Shown here: positions 22,268 to 33,649 of the stretch, piece by piece
Layout of the letters: each line of letters opens with the position of its first letter
How positions within the stretch are numbered: the stretch's first letter is position 1
From: Eucommia ulmoides
Lineage: Eukaryota > Streptophyta > Magnoliopsida > Garryales > Eucommiaceae
Assembly (NCBI GenBank): GCA_016647705.1
Contig: CM028334.1
Location: 14,802,402 to 14,866,401, forward strand
DNA: 64,000 nt
Direction: 5' to 3'
Made by a program: the position numbers and the translations under genes
Notes under the pieces: model-generated
What the model was told of the DNA's origin: nothing
The model's input: only the letters and a program-made list of their open reading frames with translations
Databases searched by the model: none

Positions 22268-22504
22268 CACTACAAGAAAAGGATGTATTAGTGACAAAAT
22301 TTAGTAACGAAAAATAAAACTCCTTGCAAAAGAGTAGTATTAGTGAGAAAATTTGATTTCACGCTAAAGTTAAGTAACAATTGGATACGAAAAGCTAGAG
22401 GCATTCAAGCTTAGTGACTGAGAGTTGTTCAAAAAGCTCATATCTAGAGGTCCTAGTTTGGCACTTCTCCATGTAGTGTGAGTATTATAATTTTTTTTGT
22501 AGCG
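22268..22504. mobile_element. Possible CACTA-type terminal fragment
   Basis: It begins CACTACAAGAAAA, the canonical CACTA (En/Spm) terminal sequence. A T-rich end reading tttttgtagcg at 22490-22504 resembles its inverted complement. The bases flanking the two ends do not form a clear 3 bp duplication, so the right end or the whole call may be wrong. Confidence 0.4.
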
Positions 22505-22966
22505 TTGTATTGTTTCAGTGCCCTATTTTGGGCATTATTTTTGTGTATCAGGGTCAGGGTTAGCCCTTGATGTATCCTGTTAGTGTTAGGATCCCTATAA
22601 GGTGTGTAAGTGGTGTTGAAAGCTTGTAATGACTCTTTTGGGGAGACTTGCGGGCTACGATAAGCCTCTCGCCGTGTAGTTAATGAGACATTTCTCCTTA
22701 ATTCTAATATAATTAACTGCCTAAAAAAATGGCAAATCATTTTGATTTAGGTGAGGGCCCTTTACATTCACTAGGGCATTTATGTACAAAACAATGAAAT
22801 TACATGGATTGTAAGTTCTTCCTCCCAAAAAGTAAAATAGTTCAGAAAAATTAGAGAGAACCCCTTTTTACCATGAAAATTAAAATATGTCACTACTTGC
22901 AAGTCCATATTAAAAAAACACTACCAATATATTTATTATTTAAGATAAACTCAAATACATATTCTC
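22505..22966. other. Stretch with no supported gene
   Basis: A minus-strand frame of 95 codons (22453-22740) crosses a segment of higher GC (22550-22690), but I recognise no domain. The + strand of the same segment could be the 3' untranslated end of a decayed LINE. Nothing else stands out. Confidence 0.3.
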
Positions 22967-23270
22967 TCAGTACATCAATTGCAATATAATAAATGAAAGA
23001 TACAAATATTGTTATCCAGCAACAATGTTAGTAGCAATGTAATGAATGTGGGATACAAATATTACTGCCTAATAACAATGTTAATAACAATATAGTGAAT
23101 GGGGGATACAAACTTTACTTTACAACAACAATGTCAACAGTAACATAATGAATATGGGGATGTAAATATTATTGTATAACAAACAATTACCATATTCCAA
23201 TCGGATTTTTCTCTAAACTATAACAAACAATTACCATATGCCAATTGAATTTTTTTCTAAATTTAAATAG
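22967..23270. repeat. 53 bp minisatellite followed by a 46 bp duplication
   Basis: About four units of 53-54 bp with the pattern aacaatgtta.tagcaat..aatgaatgtggga occupy 22970-23178, the first one partial. Directly after, aacaaacaattaccata occurs twice 44-46 bp apart (23178 and 23222). Confidence 0.75.
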
Positions 23271-23907
23271 ATACGTGGGTATAAGAATGAATTAGTAGTA
23301 TACCTTCGTACCCATGATAAAATACTCTTGTTTAAACGGCATATTTTATCAATTTCTGGTAATTGATTTCTTGTTTGTTTATCATGGTACTTAACAAAGA
23401 GGGAAGATTTTTGTGTCTTGAATTGAGACATGTAGATTTTTCAGTTTTCACGTAGTTATAAGCATCAAAAATTGCATTATAGCCAGAATACCTTTATGTG
23501 GCAGTAAACATTCGGAAGCACAGAATTGGAGCCTTAGAATTGGGATAAGAAATGACCGCATATAATATTTCTAAAATTTTGACATTCATTATGATTTAAA
23601 TTTGAAGGCCACAATTCAAATTTTCTTTTTGGCATCATCATTCTTTGAATATTACATCTAATGTGTTTCTTTTACATGTATTGTTTAGGGAACTTTAATT
23701 TTTCTCCTTATTTATGACTATTAATATTTGTTCAATCTCATTGTTTCGATAATTAACGTTGAACGCAACTAGTTGAATTCTACAAATTCCAAGTCAAACT
23801 GGATTATAGAATGTATACATAACAATATTAGGAACGTTTTCATTGAACTTGTCAATCTGTTGTGCTTTTCCTTTTGTGTATCCATCCCCTCAGATGCATT
23901 ATAAGTA
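23271..23907. other. Stretch with no supported feature
   Basis: AT-rich sequence with short frames on both strands and no recognisable repeat border or domain. Confidence 0.4.
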
Positions 23908-24110
23908 GGGTAATTACTCATTGCCCCTATGGTTAGGCCTTATTGCACTTTGTCCCCTATATTATTTTCGTCAACTTTTTCCTCATGTGTTGGTGAACTA
24001 AAGAGCAACAGTTAAAAATTTAACAAAACTGAGGGTATTTTCGTTATTTAACTTTGAAAATCTGGGTTATCTCGCCCTTTTGTTCCAACTAATTAAATAG
24101 GACTCATTTA
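23908..24110 (+). mobile_element. Mutator-like terminus, single end
   Basis: The sequence begins gggtaattactcattgcccc and continues with TTGCACTTTGTCCCC and the alternating pyrimidine/purine pattern seen in the MULE end at 2049. No inverted partner or 9 bp duplication was found in the window, so only one end is present or the other lies across a later insertion. Confidence 0.4.
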
Positions 24111-24247
24111 AATATTATTCTAAATTTAAAGGGTAAAAAATGTATTTCTCATATCTTCTTCTTCTTTAGGGCCAATTGCCCCCACCCTTCTTCGTTTTCC
24201 TCTCCAGCAAACACCACCACCTGCCACAACAACATTTCCAGCCACCA

Positions 24248-26670
24248 TGTCAAACCCCAAACCCTGGGGTCGTGACTCAGGCCAGGGGACGACCAATTAA
24301 AGTAGTCGACCGATAACCCTATTGTGATTTTTTTATTCCTTGATACTTAGATTTATTTAATTACATAATCTTATTAGGTGTGTTCCTTTCTAGTAAAGTC
24401 CATAGTGACAAAAAGTACCAAAACGATTCAAACACACCAAAGTTAAAAACTTGATATAGTGTACTTTCAAACCGGAGTTCACTCCTGCTCACTATCATGT
24501 GCACTACCTGAGAATGGGAAGAAAACGAGGAGGTGATCTCAACGTGCTTAGTAGGAAAATCCATCAATTTTCTTACTTTTTTATAATTTTTATAGAAAAT
24601 ACGTGATTTTACAAACCATAATACCCTGGTTGGAACTTTATAAATAAGATAATATATAATGCACTCGCACATCATAATAAAACATGTACTTATAAAATTC
24701 AAGTAAAAAAATTTTAAAACACATATACAACAAGTGTATTATTGCAGTACCCAGTGACCGAATTGTACCACTGAGAATGTATATCATCCAGTGAGATACT
24801 CACGTAACCTGGAGTATCTCCCGCACGGATTTAGGGATTTGAACCCAAGGTCAGCTCCATGGTGACCCAATCTCATTGGTCCTCGCATGATATCATCGCA
24901 ATACCACGCAGCTATATATATTTAACATACGCGAATATATTTCTTTTATAATACCAGATTTGCCCAAACTTCAACTTTTTACCGCTAATTCAATTTCATT
25001 TGAAAACATATTTCTCAAATAAACAGACAAGAATACATACATATAACGCATGCTAAAATAAAACATAAGAGAATGAATAGAATTCCCTACCTCCAGATTC
25101 AGGTGGTCACCTAGCAATCTCGAATCACCCTACTTCAGCTCACTCAGCTGCTGACAGCAAAATTAAACATCCTCTCATTAACACCACCACTTTATGCACG
25201 TACCCTTAATGTCCTATTATATCTTAAGGAGGTATTATGCGTTGTGAGAGCAATTTACTGTGAGCAATCAGATTTTTCACTCGTTTTACCACTGTTAAAA
25301 ATCTTCTTATAATCTTTTTATATTTTTCTATAAAAATAGAAATCTCATTATTTGAGACGTACTTTGAATCACCAGATTTTGATTTTATTACATTTTGTTA
25401 TGATTTTTCGAAGTTCAGTAAACAAAGCTGTCAGGATCTTGCGGAATTATTTTTAGCTATGTTTCAAGGTCTACTAAGGTACCATATCAGGTTCAAAACA
25501 TAGCATATAATATCTGAAAATTATCCTAATTGAGTCTAATTTCATTTTTAATAAATTTCATATTTTTCTAATTTTTCAATGAATTGCTATGAATTTTTGA
25601 ATACTGGTTGTTCAGATGAACCGAGTACAGAATTTGAAACTTTCAAATTTTGGTTCTTCAATTCTTTTTTATACCCAATGCTTCTAAACTATGTTTTTGA
25701 CTTTTCTAAGGCCTATATTTCATCTGAAACCAATATACAACCTTTCTTATTCGTATAAGATTTATTTACATCATGATTTTCTCAGATTTTCTCTCCAAAA
25801 ATCGAAAATAACAAAGTTAAAATTCTAAACCATATTTTAAAAAGAAAATTAAATTTTATGCATGGTGATTTCACCCAAATCTCATGTTTAATTCAACCTA
25901 ACAAACTCAAACATGACCAAATCCAACTTTTACTCAGTATAATTCAAATATGCTTTACATGTTAACCTTTAGAATCATAAAAATTCATGCTAGAACTCTT
26001 AATAAAAATTTCTAGATTTAGGAACTTAACAAATTTGAGCTTAATCCTCCCCTAATAGTTTATTTCACCTACGGATCTTCTCAAAATTCTTGCTCCAAAT
26101 CTCCCAAGACCTTCTCCCCTTTTCCTTTCTCGATCGATCCCTTTTTCTCTCTTCTTTTCTTCTTTTTTTCACTTATGTTGATGGAGGTTAAAAGAAAAGA
26201 CAAAAGGGGTTTTCGTCTTGGTCCTCGGCTCGTCTTTCTTTTTTTGTCTTGTTATAAGTAGGGTCTTGGGTCATGGGTTACAGGTTATGATATGGCTATG
26301 GATACTAACACTTAGGGAATCGAGTATGGATCTTGACTTAGGTATTGGGTTCTCTCAAAACTAATTTTAGGCCCTTTTAATACAACTTGGTCTCTCACCA
26401 TTTACATTGGGTTTTAAAAAAATTTAATTTTTGCACTATTTATTCATGGTATTTTTAAAGAGTCTTAAGAGGTCCACGTACACTTTAAGCCAAGAATCGT
26501 GTGCCCAAACCATGGTAAACCATTAGAGAATTTAATTTTAAGTTAATTCCATTATTTTGGCCTCTAAATTTGTGATTTTCACTAGAAAATTTTAATTGCA
26601 CCAAAACTTTTATTTAATTGCTCTCACAACTTTATAATTCTAATTTCCTATTTTAGCCTCTAAATTTTGG
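24248..26670 (-). repeat. Probable 3' LTR of element D
   Basis: It starts TGTCAAACCCCAAACC and matches 62601-64000 from its first bases, apart from ~250 bp (about 62755-63010) that are absent here. The inner end is not defined: sequence of this character runs up to the start of the B complex at 26671. I see no polypurine tract or pol end, so some of it is deleted. On the minus strand it contains the purine-rich stretch complementary to 26090-26170. Confidence 0.65.
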
Positions 26671-27032
26671 CCTTTTGAATATTATTTCCTATTTCAACTT
26701 AAGTGTGTTCTGCCATATCATCTAGTATATTGATAACGACGCCATTTGTTGTTTGTCTAACTTAGCCTTCTTATTCTGGGGAAGACATCCCTCCTAACAA
26801 TATCATCGCGTGGTCATATCGTTACTTTCCCAAAAAGACAACCCTCTACGCACCATGCTACTGCACAACTTAAAAAAAAACTAACACCCATATATCAAGC
26901 TCACCTATTAACATCCTATCTCATGCCCCCTACTAATTAGATGACTGGCACGTCCTCCTACCTCATGATCTTCTATCGTCACATCTCCTGACAAGTCTAC
27001 AGAACCTATAACCTAGGCTCTGATACCAAAAT
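26671..27032 (-). repeat. Duplicated leader and primer site next to the 3' LTR of B
   Basis: This 362 bp segment is nearly identical to 33287-33649 and includes the primer site at 27017-27028. The two copies diverge abruptly at 26670 and 33286. Confidence 0.9.
27017..27028 (-). other. Primer-binding site, initiator tRNA-Met type (extra copy)
   Basis: The + strand gctctgatacca is followed by aaaat and the LTR. It lies downstream of the 3' LTR in element orientation, where a primer site is not expected. Confidence 0.85.
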
Positions 27033-29631
27033 TGTCACACCCCACCCCCGGCACCCGTCATCCCGAGGCGGGCGTGACTACAACATGACATCACCAATAC
27101 CCAAATCTTCAAATCAATGACAATATACACATACTATATAATACAAACACCTACTATGGGGGACACACCCGTCCCAAAATTTGATTAACTAAAAGTATTT
27201 ATCCATGAACCTTTTATAGGTTCGCCTTTGACAGCTTCTCTCCATCGCCTATATGACTTCATCACGTAGCTCTACCTAGGGCCAGTAAGGGACCGACTCC
27301 AAGCTGTTGTACCTGCGAGTGTACTGCATTCTTAGTAAAACATTTTTTTAAAATATTAGTACGTTCTAAATATTTCCACAATTTAGTATGGATCAAGCAT
27401 AAGTATATAAGCAATGAAAATAAAGTGATATAGATAAGTTCCATCCAAATCCATCTAGTACAACATCCTACCAAACATCATAATAAATAACATCAAATCA
27501 ACCAATATACGTAAAACACCACATCTCAAGCACCAATCTCAAACACACACCTCCAACACACACACATTGGCCAGCCCTAGTGATCGTTTTAACCTCACGA
27601 TCGGGAGTTTGCAACGGTACCGTACCATCCGTAGGATATACCTTCCTACGAACACTCATCACTCCGCTGAAGCGCATAATCACTGCGCAGTATAAACGTC
27701 TAACATCACTCTGCCGAAGCAGATAAACATCACTCCGCCGTAGCGGATAACATCACTCCGCCGAAGCGGATAATCTCACTCTACCGAAACAGATAAATAC
27801 TAGGGCATTGTCAAATCAACTACAGCATCATCGAATCACAACTCAATAAATATCGTCAACATCGTCAAATCACCACGTCTATCTCTTTTCCTCAAAACCA
27901 ACTTTTAAGTCCAAAAGCATATTTCCCACTTTTCTTTTTAGAGAAAACGTCTGATTCTTTCAAAATAACTTTTCCACCCTTTATTTTTCCTTTTGAAAAC
28001 CAGAAATTTTTAGGAGAATAGATGTTTTCTATTTCCTTTTAAAAACACCGTCTGATTTTACCAAATTCAATAAAAATTCATTTTCAGTTTCATTTTGGAA
28101 ACCATCGAAATCTTCCAAAAACTCAGTTTACCAACTCAACCAAATCCTTCTTGATCCATATCATTTATAAATTCATACAATTTAAGTAAACACATATTTC
28201 ATCATATATATACATAGAAAAATAATTTGTTAAGAAGACAGTACATTCACCTCGATATCCGTTTTGCAAAACTGACACTGACCACACTTTATCTGGACGC
28301 CAGTGCCTGCGAACCTAATAGTGACAGATTCTAAATTAATATCTTACCTAAAACATCTTAATAATGAAATATGGATCCTATATTCCGAATCGTTACAAAT
28401 TCTATGTACCACGTACTTAAAATTAATTAATCGTCACGAAATTATTATGATTTTAGGATTTGTAACACTAACTAAAATTTAATTTAACGAGAATTAATAG
28501 TCGATTAAAGTTTCACCTGTTTCCGAAACGTTTGGCTATCACGTGATCGGTTTTAGATTTCCCTGGGGTAGTTTCTGCAAATTCCCCTTTCTTTTTTTTT
28601 TTTCTTTTTTTTTTCCCTTCTTCTTCCCCGTTTCCTGTTTTCCTATTTGGTCCCGGCCAGAGTCTCTCTCCTTCCCCTCCCTCTTCGACGATCTTACACC
28701 CATACACCTCGCCGAACGACACCACCACCAGCCGAAAAACACCTGCACACACAGATACTCCCGACGCCACACACACACTTCGGATGGCAGAACACACACA
28801 CACCCGTTCCAAACACCGTCGGCGACACAATCGCTTACATGCACCGGTACTGGACAACGAGCCGTAACGCACACGACCCACTCACCCCACATACACACGG
28901 GAGCGTCACACCACCCGATCACCATCCCCACCAATGACCCAAACTGAAACACCTATAACCACATCTTCTGCCGGAAAAACAGAGCACACCCGTACACAAC
29001 CGTCGATGCACAGTAACGCCCACACGTTATTCTCACAATTGAGCACCCACGCACACCCAGAACACACAAACAAACACCAAACAGACCAAACGAACAGCCA
29101 CCACCCACGCCGGACTGCTCCCCACCGCCGGCAAACTTCTCTCTCTCTCTCTTCGTTTTCTCTCCCTTCCTTCTCTGTTTTTCATTTCTGGTTTTGAGAA
29201 TTGTTTTTATGATCATTACCTGCATGAATCGATATTTAAATGCATGAAGTTAGTGGTCTGAGCGTTAAGCCCCTTCTGCCACGTCACTGTTCCTTTTCCC
29301 CCTTCCGGCCGATGGCTCCCGATCACACATCCATGTATATAAATAATTTTTTGTGAAATTACTCTTTTCTCCCCTTAACTTCTTAAAATCTTCCTTTTAG
29401 TTCAGGTCTATATTTAGGATCTTTCTTAAATTGCGATTTCACCCCTAAAAGTTTTAATTAAAAGTTAAATGTCAATTTACCTCTCAAGATTTGGATTTAA
29501 TGTTTCTAAATTTGCGGATTGACCCCTAGATTTTTAATTTGAATTTTTACTGACCCAATTTCATCCCGAATTTTCCCAGTTATTCTGAAATGCAACTAAA
29601 ATGACGTACATGCTACGATTGAGGTCTTACA
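27033..29631 (-). repeat. 3' LTR of B (2.6 kb)
   Basis: It begins TGTCACACCCC and ends ggtcttaca on the + strand. It differs from 33650-36244 by only scattered substitutions and small indels, so B is a fairly young insertion. Inside are ACGGTACCGT (27614-27623), a hairpin array (27655-27800), the gtgcctgcgaacc block (~28305), a T/C-rich tract (28578-28680) and a long CA-rich stretch (28700-29110). The CA-rich stretch opens several 90-140 codon frames on both strands that are composition artefacts. Confidence 0.9.
27655..27800. repeat. Hairpin array TCYGC-CGAA-GCRGA, copy in B 3' LTR
   Basis: Units lie 23-24 bp apart: TCTGCCGAAGCAGA (27710-27723), TCCGCCGTAGCGGA (27734-27747), TCCGCCGAAGCGGA (27757-27770) and a decayed TCTACCGAAACAGA (27780-27793). 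They are preceded by an imperfect unit at 27662 and CTGCGCAG. Each unit can fold into a 5 bp stem with a 4 base loop. Confidence 0.85.
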
Positions 29632-29668
29632 ACTCTTCCCTCCTAAAAGAAATTTCGTCCCGAAATTT
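29632..29668 (-). other. Polypurine tract and AAATTTCG..CGAAATTT inverted repeat of B
   Basis: On the minus strand the tract reads CTTTTAGGAGGGAAGAGT directly before the 3' LTR. Just upstream lies AAATTTCGGGACGAAATTT (29650-29668), an 8 bp inverted repeat with a 3 base spacer. The same inverted repeat is found before the LTRs of the element at 36862-47548. Confidence 0.85.
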
Positions 29669-29710
29669 TATTACCTTAGTCGAAAAAAAAATGCGGGTAT
29701 CTGTTCCTCA

Positions 29711-30070
29711 TCACGTCTTTTCGCTCTCATGTCGCATCTTCCACTGTATGGCTGCGCCATAATACCTTAAATGAATCATTTTCAATTGCAACACCTGGTC
29801 TTTACAGCTTAGGATTTGGATTGGCTCCTCAACGTAGGTCAAATCTGTTCTCAACTCGATCGGTTGCCAAGTCAGCACCTGAGAAGGGTTTGGCACATAT
29901 TTCCAGAGCATCGATTCATTGAGGTTGTCTTGTAGTCGAGATAATTCTGGCGGTAACGCAAGTCCATATGCTGTCGTGCCCACCCGATCTAAAATTCCAT
30001 ATGGTCCGATGTACCTTAGACTTAACTTCTCTTTCTTCCTGCACCTCGTTAATTTTCGCCAGGCTACTAA
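29711..30070 (-). pseudogene. pol C-terminus of B: end of integrase with chromodomain-like tail
   Basis: The frame reads KLSLRYIGPYGILDRVGTTA (about 29985-30045), then GLALPPELSRLQDN, then a tail beginning YVEEPIQILSCKDQVLQLKM. The GPY/F module (IGPY) plus a tail of this pattern is characteristic of chromoviruses, whose integrase ends in a chromodomain-like segment thought to guide insertion into heterochromatin. The last part (HLRYYGAAIQWKMRHESE) has lost some of the expected chromodomain residues. The frame stops at 29711. Confidence 0.75.
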
Positions 30071-33000
30071 TATGTCAAAGTCGCATCACCAAGTTATACT
30101 TGTCTCATGTGATGCCAGAACAATTGTTTCCCGTATGGGGTCTCATCATCCCCAAATCGCCCAAAATTTATAACCCACAACTTTTCATCAAATCATAACC
30201 ATCCAACAAACAAGGTGCACTTGGTCGATTACACTTAACACAGATAACTCACTGTCAAAGGATCTCATGTTCCTAACTGCTTCCACTGCGCTACTCTGAT
30301 AAAATCAAAATCAGTAACAACACTATATGCCGAAAATATTTCAGTACCGTAAGTCTATTTCAACCCACCGTAACCCGCACTTATCAATTTCATCCGATAT
30401 TTCCTAGTCGCCCGTTGCAACAATATTTTCCATTCAGCACTTAACCTAACTATAATCACCACCAATCTCATAAACATAGATAACTCATCTATCATTAACC
30501 CCGATACCTACCTCAATTCTCTAATACTCATATCGATATCTTTCATAATACCTAAATATCACCAACCCACATAACTACAACTCAAATAATTCAAACAAAT
30601 AATCTATAAGAATTCCTTTCATACCTCCACATTTTATCAAGTCCCTGACCTGGTCACGTGTTTCAAGTTTGTTTCCACCTGCCTAACATGCTTCAAACAC
30701 ACATCCACGTACATCTATGACTCAAAGGGCATAGGTACGCCCCAGTCACAACGAAATCGATATCTTTTAGTAATTGTTAGCTATTAACTGTAAAATATTA
30801 TATCTCGTATACATATAAGCTCAAGGATATTTTAAATTCTCCTTGTCCTGTAACATCTCAATAACTTCTAATTTCTAGTAAAAAGTAGTCGCATCGGGCT
30901 ATTTTTAAATCCCGCAAGTTTCACTTTCCTATCTCAGTCCAGTCTATCAGATCGGAATCATGTACCCTTTTCATATCGCACTTTATGCGATACCACCACG
31001 ATTGACGACAAGATAGTTATTAGCATAACCAGTTTTTTTTTTTTTTTTTAACCCGCATATTCAAATAACTTATCAGCTTCTGACACTACAGTCTCCCCCA
31101 CGGATTGTTCATACACTGACGACTTATTTCACTTGGATAACAATTATTGTCCAGATCACCATGCGGCGGTAACACCTATGCTCTCAGAATTTCAGCTCCA
31201 AGATTTCGAGTAACCAATTAATAAAATTCCTAGAGTTACTAATCCTTGTCCCTTTTGATTTTAAGAAAACAAATATCTTGTCCCAACTTAATTTTAATAT
31301 TTGCAATAAATTTGTGCATCACGCAATCGAACAATGCCATCAATATATATATTGGACATACGTATCAGAAAAACACTCCTCGAACTCATCTCCCTTTTCT
31401 TTTCTGGTAGAGGTCAAGGCTACAATAGCTCACCTAGAAATTTCGTTACTTCTCGACCTTAACTAGACTAACCAATCACCGAATAACAAATGCTACGATT
31501 TTCCATTTCCATTCCAATTTACTAATCATACTCACGCCATTACAGTATAATTAATATTACTGGGGTATTACATATCTTATTCTATGCACCTCTTTTAAGG
31601 TCTCGTCTATAAATTGACATTATCAACCTTACACATTTTATTTCAAATTTTCCAAACTTCCTCATTCCTTCAGACACGCTAATCAGCTCTATAGTCAAAT
31701 TCCCACTGCATTACCAAACTTTCTTAGCTGGACACCCGACTTTTACATGTCTACACCACGGTAAAAATCGATACCGAACAGCATTACTATCTGATCAGTC
31801 GCCTACTAAACTTTCAAGGGCCTTAACTTAACCCATAAGTTATTATGAAACATCAACTCACCCAATTTTTTTACCCGAACTATTTGTTATAGTCAGTACC
31901 GTGACCATCAACATTCCCTTCCACTCTAATCGTTTCCAATTGGACATCTACTTCTGCGCTTCTACCCTACAATCGACAAATATCAACTTCATACTTATAA
32001 GCTCGATTAGAGTGGTCATCCGACCCATTGCCTAATAGGCTTACAAAGATCTCAACTTAACACATACATTAGTAACCGTTAGGACGAATACAATCTCTAC
32101 TAGTTCCAAAAAGTTCCGAATTCCAGTCACATGTTCTCGGTCTTCTCCATATTCCGCCAAACCACCACTTCGACTTCCTTTAGATTCACATGAATGCTAT
32201 GCCTTAAGAGCACTAGTCACATTTACTGCACTAGTCACCGTCTTAGTAACACATTCTGGAGATATTCCACATGCTCTTCTCTACTTCCGACCAGATCACC
32301 GTTTTACTACGTCACAGCCTCTAATCTTCAATTACAAATACCATACTCAAAAATCTGATACCCTATTTGTTGCAATCGCTTTAACAACCTATCCACTCTA
32401 ACTTTTACGTTACCAACACCGGATCTTTATGGAAACACACGCCAGGTCTACCTAAATCATTAGTTGATATTCTAACTTATTGTGACGACTTCTTCTTCTA
32501 TTAAAACTTCCTAAATCGCAAACAAACTTACTCCGATTCCCAATATCCAACAATAAATTTTATTATTATTATTATTTTATTTTATTTTATTTATTTATTT
32601 ATTTTTTATACACCACCCCCCAAGTTATTCGAATTCCACTAAATACAATCAATCATTGACTCAAATTAATCCACTCAATTCTTCCTATCCCATAGCAATC
32701 ACTTTTAAAGTCTCAAGATTATAATTTCAAATCTCAGTTTCCCACATTCATTAACACCAGTATACTTAACCAACTAATGTGCCGATCGTTCACCTCCTTA
32801 TCACTATGGAACCTTTTTAACCGCAATCACAATTACTAGTCACGCTTACAAGCACCTTGTCCATTCTCGAAACTACATAGGGAAAATCCCTAGCTATTAC
32901 CATATCCACTGCCGAAATTGTATGAACAACATCTGCGTACTGACCTGTGATATCATTTCTTTAATACTTTGCTAACCTCGTAAACCCACTTATCCGACTA

Positions 33001-33286
33001 ATTGAGGTACTAGATATGCCTTTCCAACATCACATACCTTTATTTATCCCAAATTTGACTCCACCTGCAACTCTACATTACTCATTCCAATGGATTATAT
33101 CTACACGCACCTACTATCCTCCTAAATCCACAATCTTCGGCTACTTCTTATATATCATTTCCTATTACCTTGCTACATGTCACAACTGTTATTTCGTCTA
33201 TTAATCAATCTAAAGAGTGCTACCAGACTAATTCTTGTCCAGTAACGTCACAGTTCCCTTTCAGATTGCCTAGAAAGCGATTTACC
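30071..33286 (-). pseudogene. Heavily decayed pol of B
   Basis: No long frame remains. By eye, minus-strand stretches match the pol of the element at 13170-18821 and of D: 31930-32060 corresponds to 13910-14040 (RNase H/integrase spacer), and 32100-32300 corresponds to 14600-14760 (RT/RNase H). A segment around 30660-30720 resembles the integrase zinc region. A 17-base T run (31030-31049) and an (ATT)n/(TTTA)n tract (32558-32610) are included. gag is absent or unrecognisable. The near-identical LTRs around such a decayed interior are odd and may mean the interior came from an older copy or a gene-conversion event. Confidence 0.6.
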
Positions 33287-33633
33287 CCTTTTGAATATTA
33301 TTTCCTATTTCAACTTTAGTGTGTTCTGCCATATCATCTAGTATATTGATAACGACGCCATTTGTTGTTTGTCTAACTTAGCCTTCTTATTCTGGGGAAG
33401 ACATCCCTCCCAACAATATTATCGCGTGGTCATATCGTTACTTGCCCAAAAAAACAACCCTCTACGCACCATGCTACTGCACAACTTAAAAAAAAACCTA
33501 ACACCCATATATCAAGCTCACCTATTAACATCCTATCTCATGCCCCCTACTGATTAGACGACTGGCACGTCCTCCTACCTCATGATCTTCTATCGTCACA
33601 TCTCCTGACAAGTCTACAGAACCTATAACCTAG

Positions 33634-33645
33634 GCTCTGATACCA
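33634..33645 (-). other. Primer-binding site of B
   Basis: The exact complement of TGGTATCAGAGC lies four bases from the 5' LTR at 33650. Confidence 0.9.
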
Positions 33646-33649
33646 AAAT

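Noticed and set aside
27655..27800. CRISPR-like array of regularly spaced repeats
   Set aside because: The units are adjacent 23-24 bp tandem repeats without unique spacers, sit inside a plant LTR, and no cas genes exist in the window.
28513..29225. Several overlapping frames of 87-137 codons on both strands (repeated at 35160-35860 and 45579-46272)
   Set aside because: They lie in a CA/GT-rich, low-complexity part of the LTRs, occur in almost all frames at once, have biased His/Thr/Pro or Cys/Val/Gly content and show no domain. They are composition artefacts.
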